Shown here piece after piece: positions 23,675-23,918 of a stretch of DNA of 23,918 bases (position 1 is the first letter of the stretch; each line of letters opens with the position of its first letter). Source of the stretch: UBA6814 sp040753075 (GTDB lineage Bacteria; Desulfobacterota; Desulfovibrionia; Desulfovibrionales; Desulfovibrionaceae); contig JBFMHA010000059.1 of NCBI GenBank assembly GCA_040753075.1, forward strand, positions 1-23,918, written 5' to 3'. The translations under genes were made by a program, and so were the position numbers. The notes below the pieces were generated by a model. That model saw only the letters and a list, made by a program, of their open reading frames with translations, was not told the DNA's origin and made no database searches.

Positions 23675-23785
23675 TGCGCCGCCCCAGCCGCCGCGGGTCA
23701 GGAAGGCTCGCGGGGCGCGGCGGATAGGGACATGGACGGTCGCCGCGTCGCGCAGGCGCGCGGCAGGCCGGAAAGGAGAAGGGAC

Positions 23786-23918
23786 ATGGACGACGACATC
23801 CAGACCGGACAGTACCTGACCTTCACCCTGGACCGCGAGGCCTACGCCCTGCCCATCGCCACGGTGCGGGAGGTGCTGGAGCTGACCGACATCACCCGGG
23901 TGCCCCGCACCCCGCCGG
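23786..23918 (+). CDS. cheW: Chemotaxis coupling protein CheW, second copy (3' end outside window)
   Basis: The ATG at 23786 follows AAGGAG (23773-23778). The 44 residues visible match the first CheW exactly except for one extra Asp at the start (MDDD rather than MDD). DNA 23792-23918 is identical to 20186-20312 over all 127 bases to the window's edge, third codon positions included. It is thus a very recent duplicate or has been converted by the other copy. It lies 164 bases after the second receptor, separated by the hairpin at 23633-23674. Confidence 0.9.
   Translation, partial: MDDDIQTGQYLTFTLDREAYALPIATVREVLELTDITRVPRTPP

Noticed and set aside
23628..23819. 63-codon plus-strand ORF between the second receptor and cheW
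   Set aside because: It is Arg/Pro/Gly-rich, runs through the hairpin, overlaps the cheW start and has no ribosome binding site.
1..23918. CRISPR array, tRNA, rRNA, insertion sequence, toxin-antitoxin or defence system
   Set aside because: I read for spaced repeats, cloverleaf ends, transposase motifs and paired small genes and saw none that could be supported.

Overview
The window is very GC-rich DNA, well above 70% G+C in most genes by eye, with dense GCC/CTG/GAG codon use. It carries sodium-solute symporter, PAS/GGDEF/EAL and chemotaxis-receptor genes. A short symporter accessory protein overlapping an SSS transporter, together with the chemotaxis gene content, fits a motile delta-proteobacterium of the Desulfovibrionales type. 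That placement is an inference; no rRNA or other marker gene is present.

Region 1 (about 1-5181, + strand) is the right end of a prophage or prophage remnant. A 5'-truncated helical virion or lysin protein is split by an eight-G run from an M23 zinc endopeptidase domain. Next come an exported protein of unknown function with two similar halves and a strong terminator, a short-tailed-phage-type tail fibre gene with 11-residue repeats, a second fibre protein ending in a SPRY-like domain (start overlapping the fibre stop), and a small unknown protein. No integrase, portal, terminase or attachment site is visible, so phage class and activity are inferred.

Region 2 (about 5182-18000) is ordinary chromosome. 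It holds a TPR lipoprotein gene whose promoter predicts an almost leaderless mRNA; a two-gene minus-strand operon for an SSS symporter and its small accessory protein; a divergent membrane PAS-PAS-GGDEF-EAL c-di-GMP protein; a secreted rhodanese-like protein lacking the catalytic cysteine; a methyltransferase with a regulatory domain; an ADP-ribosylglycohydrolase-family protein; an orphan amino-acid-type periplasmic binding protein; and a nucleoside-recognition (Gate) membrane protein. Convergent gene pairs are separated by strong hairpins.

Region 3 (about 18000-23918) holds two tandem receptor-cheW modules. The two receptors have unrelated sensor halves, one a four-helix bundle and the other a helical domain plus a CZB zinc-binding domain predicted outside the membrane. 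Their signalling halves are nearly identical and both end in EFERF. The two cheW genes are identical over the 127 bases that can be compared. This looks like a recent duplication or gene conversion that keeps two inputs wired to one signalling output.

I found no CRISPR array, tRNA, rRNA, insertion sequence or recognisable defence system. The most distinctive items are the broken lysin with a composition jump at the break, the unrecognised two-repeat exported prophage protein, the cysteine-free rhodanese, and the duplicated chemosensory module with its unusual intergenic hairpins.
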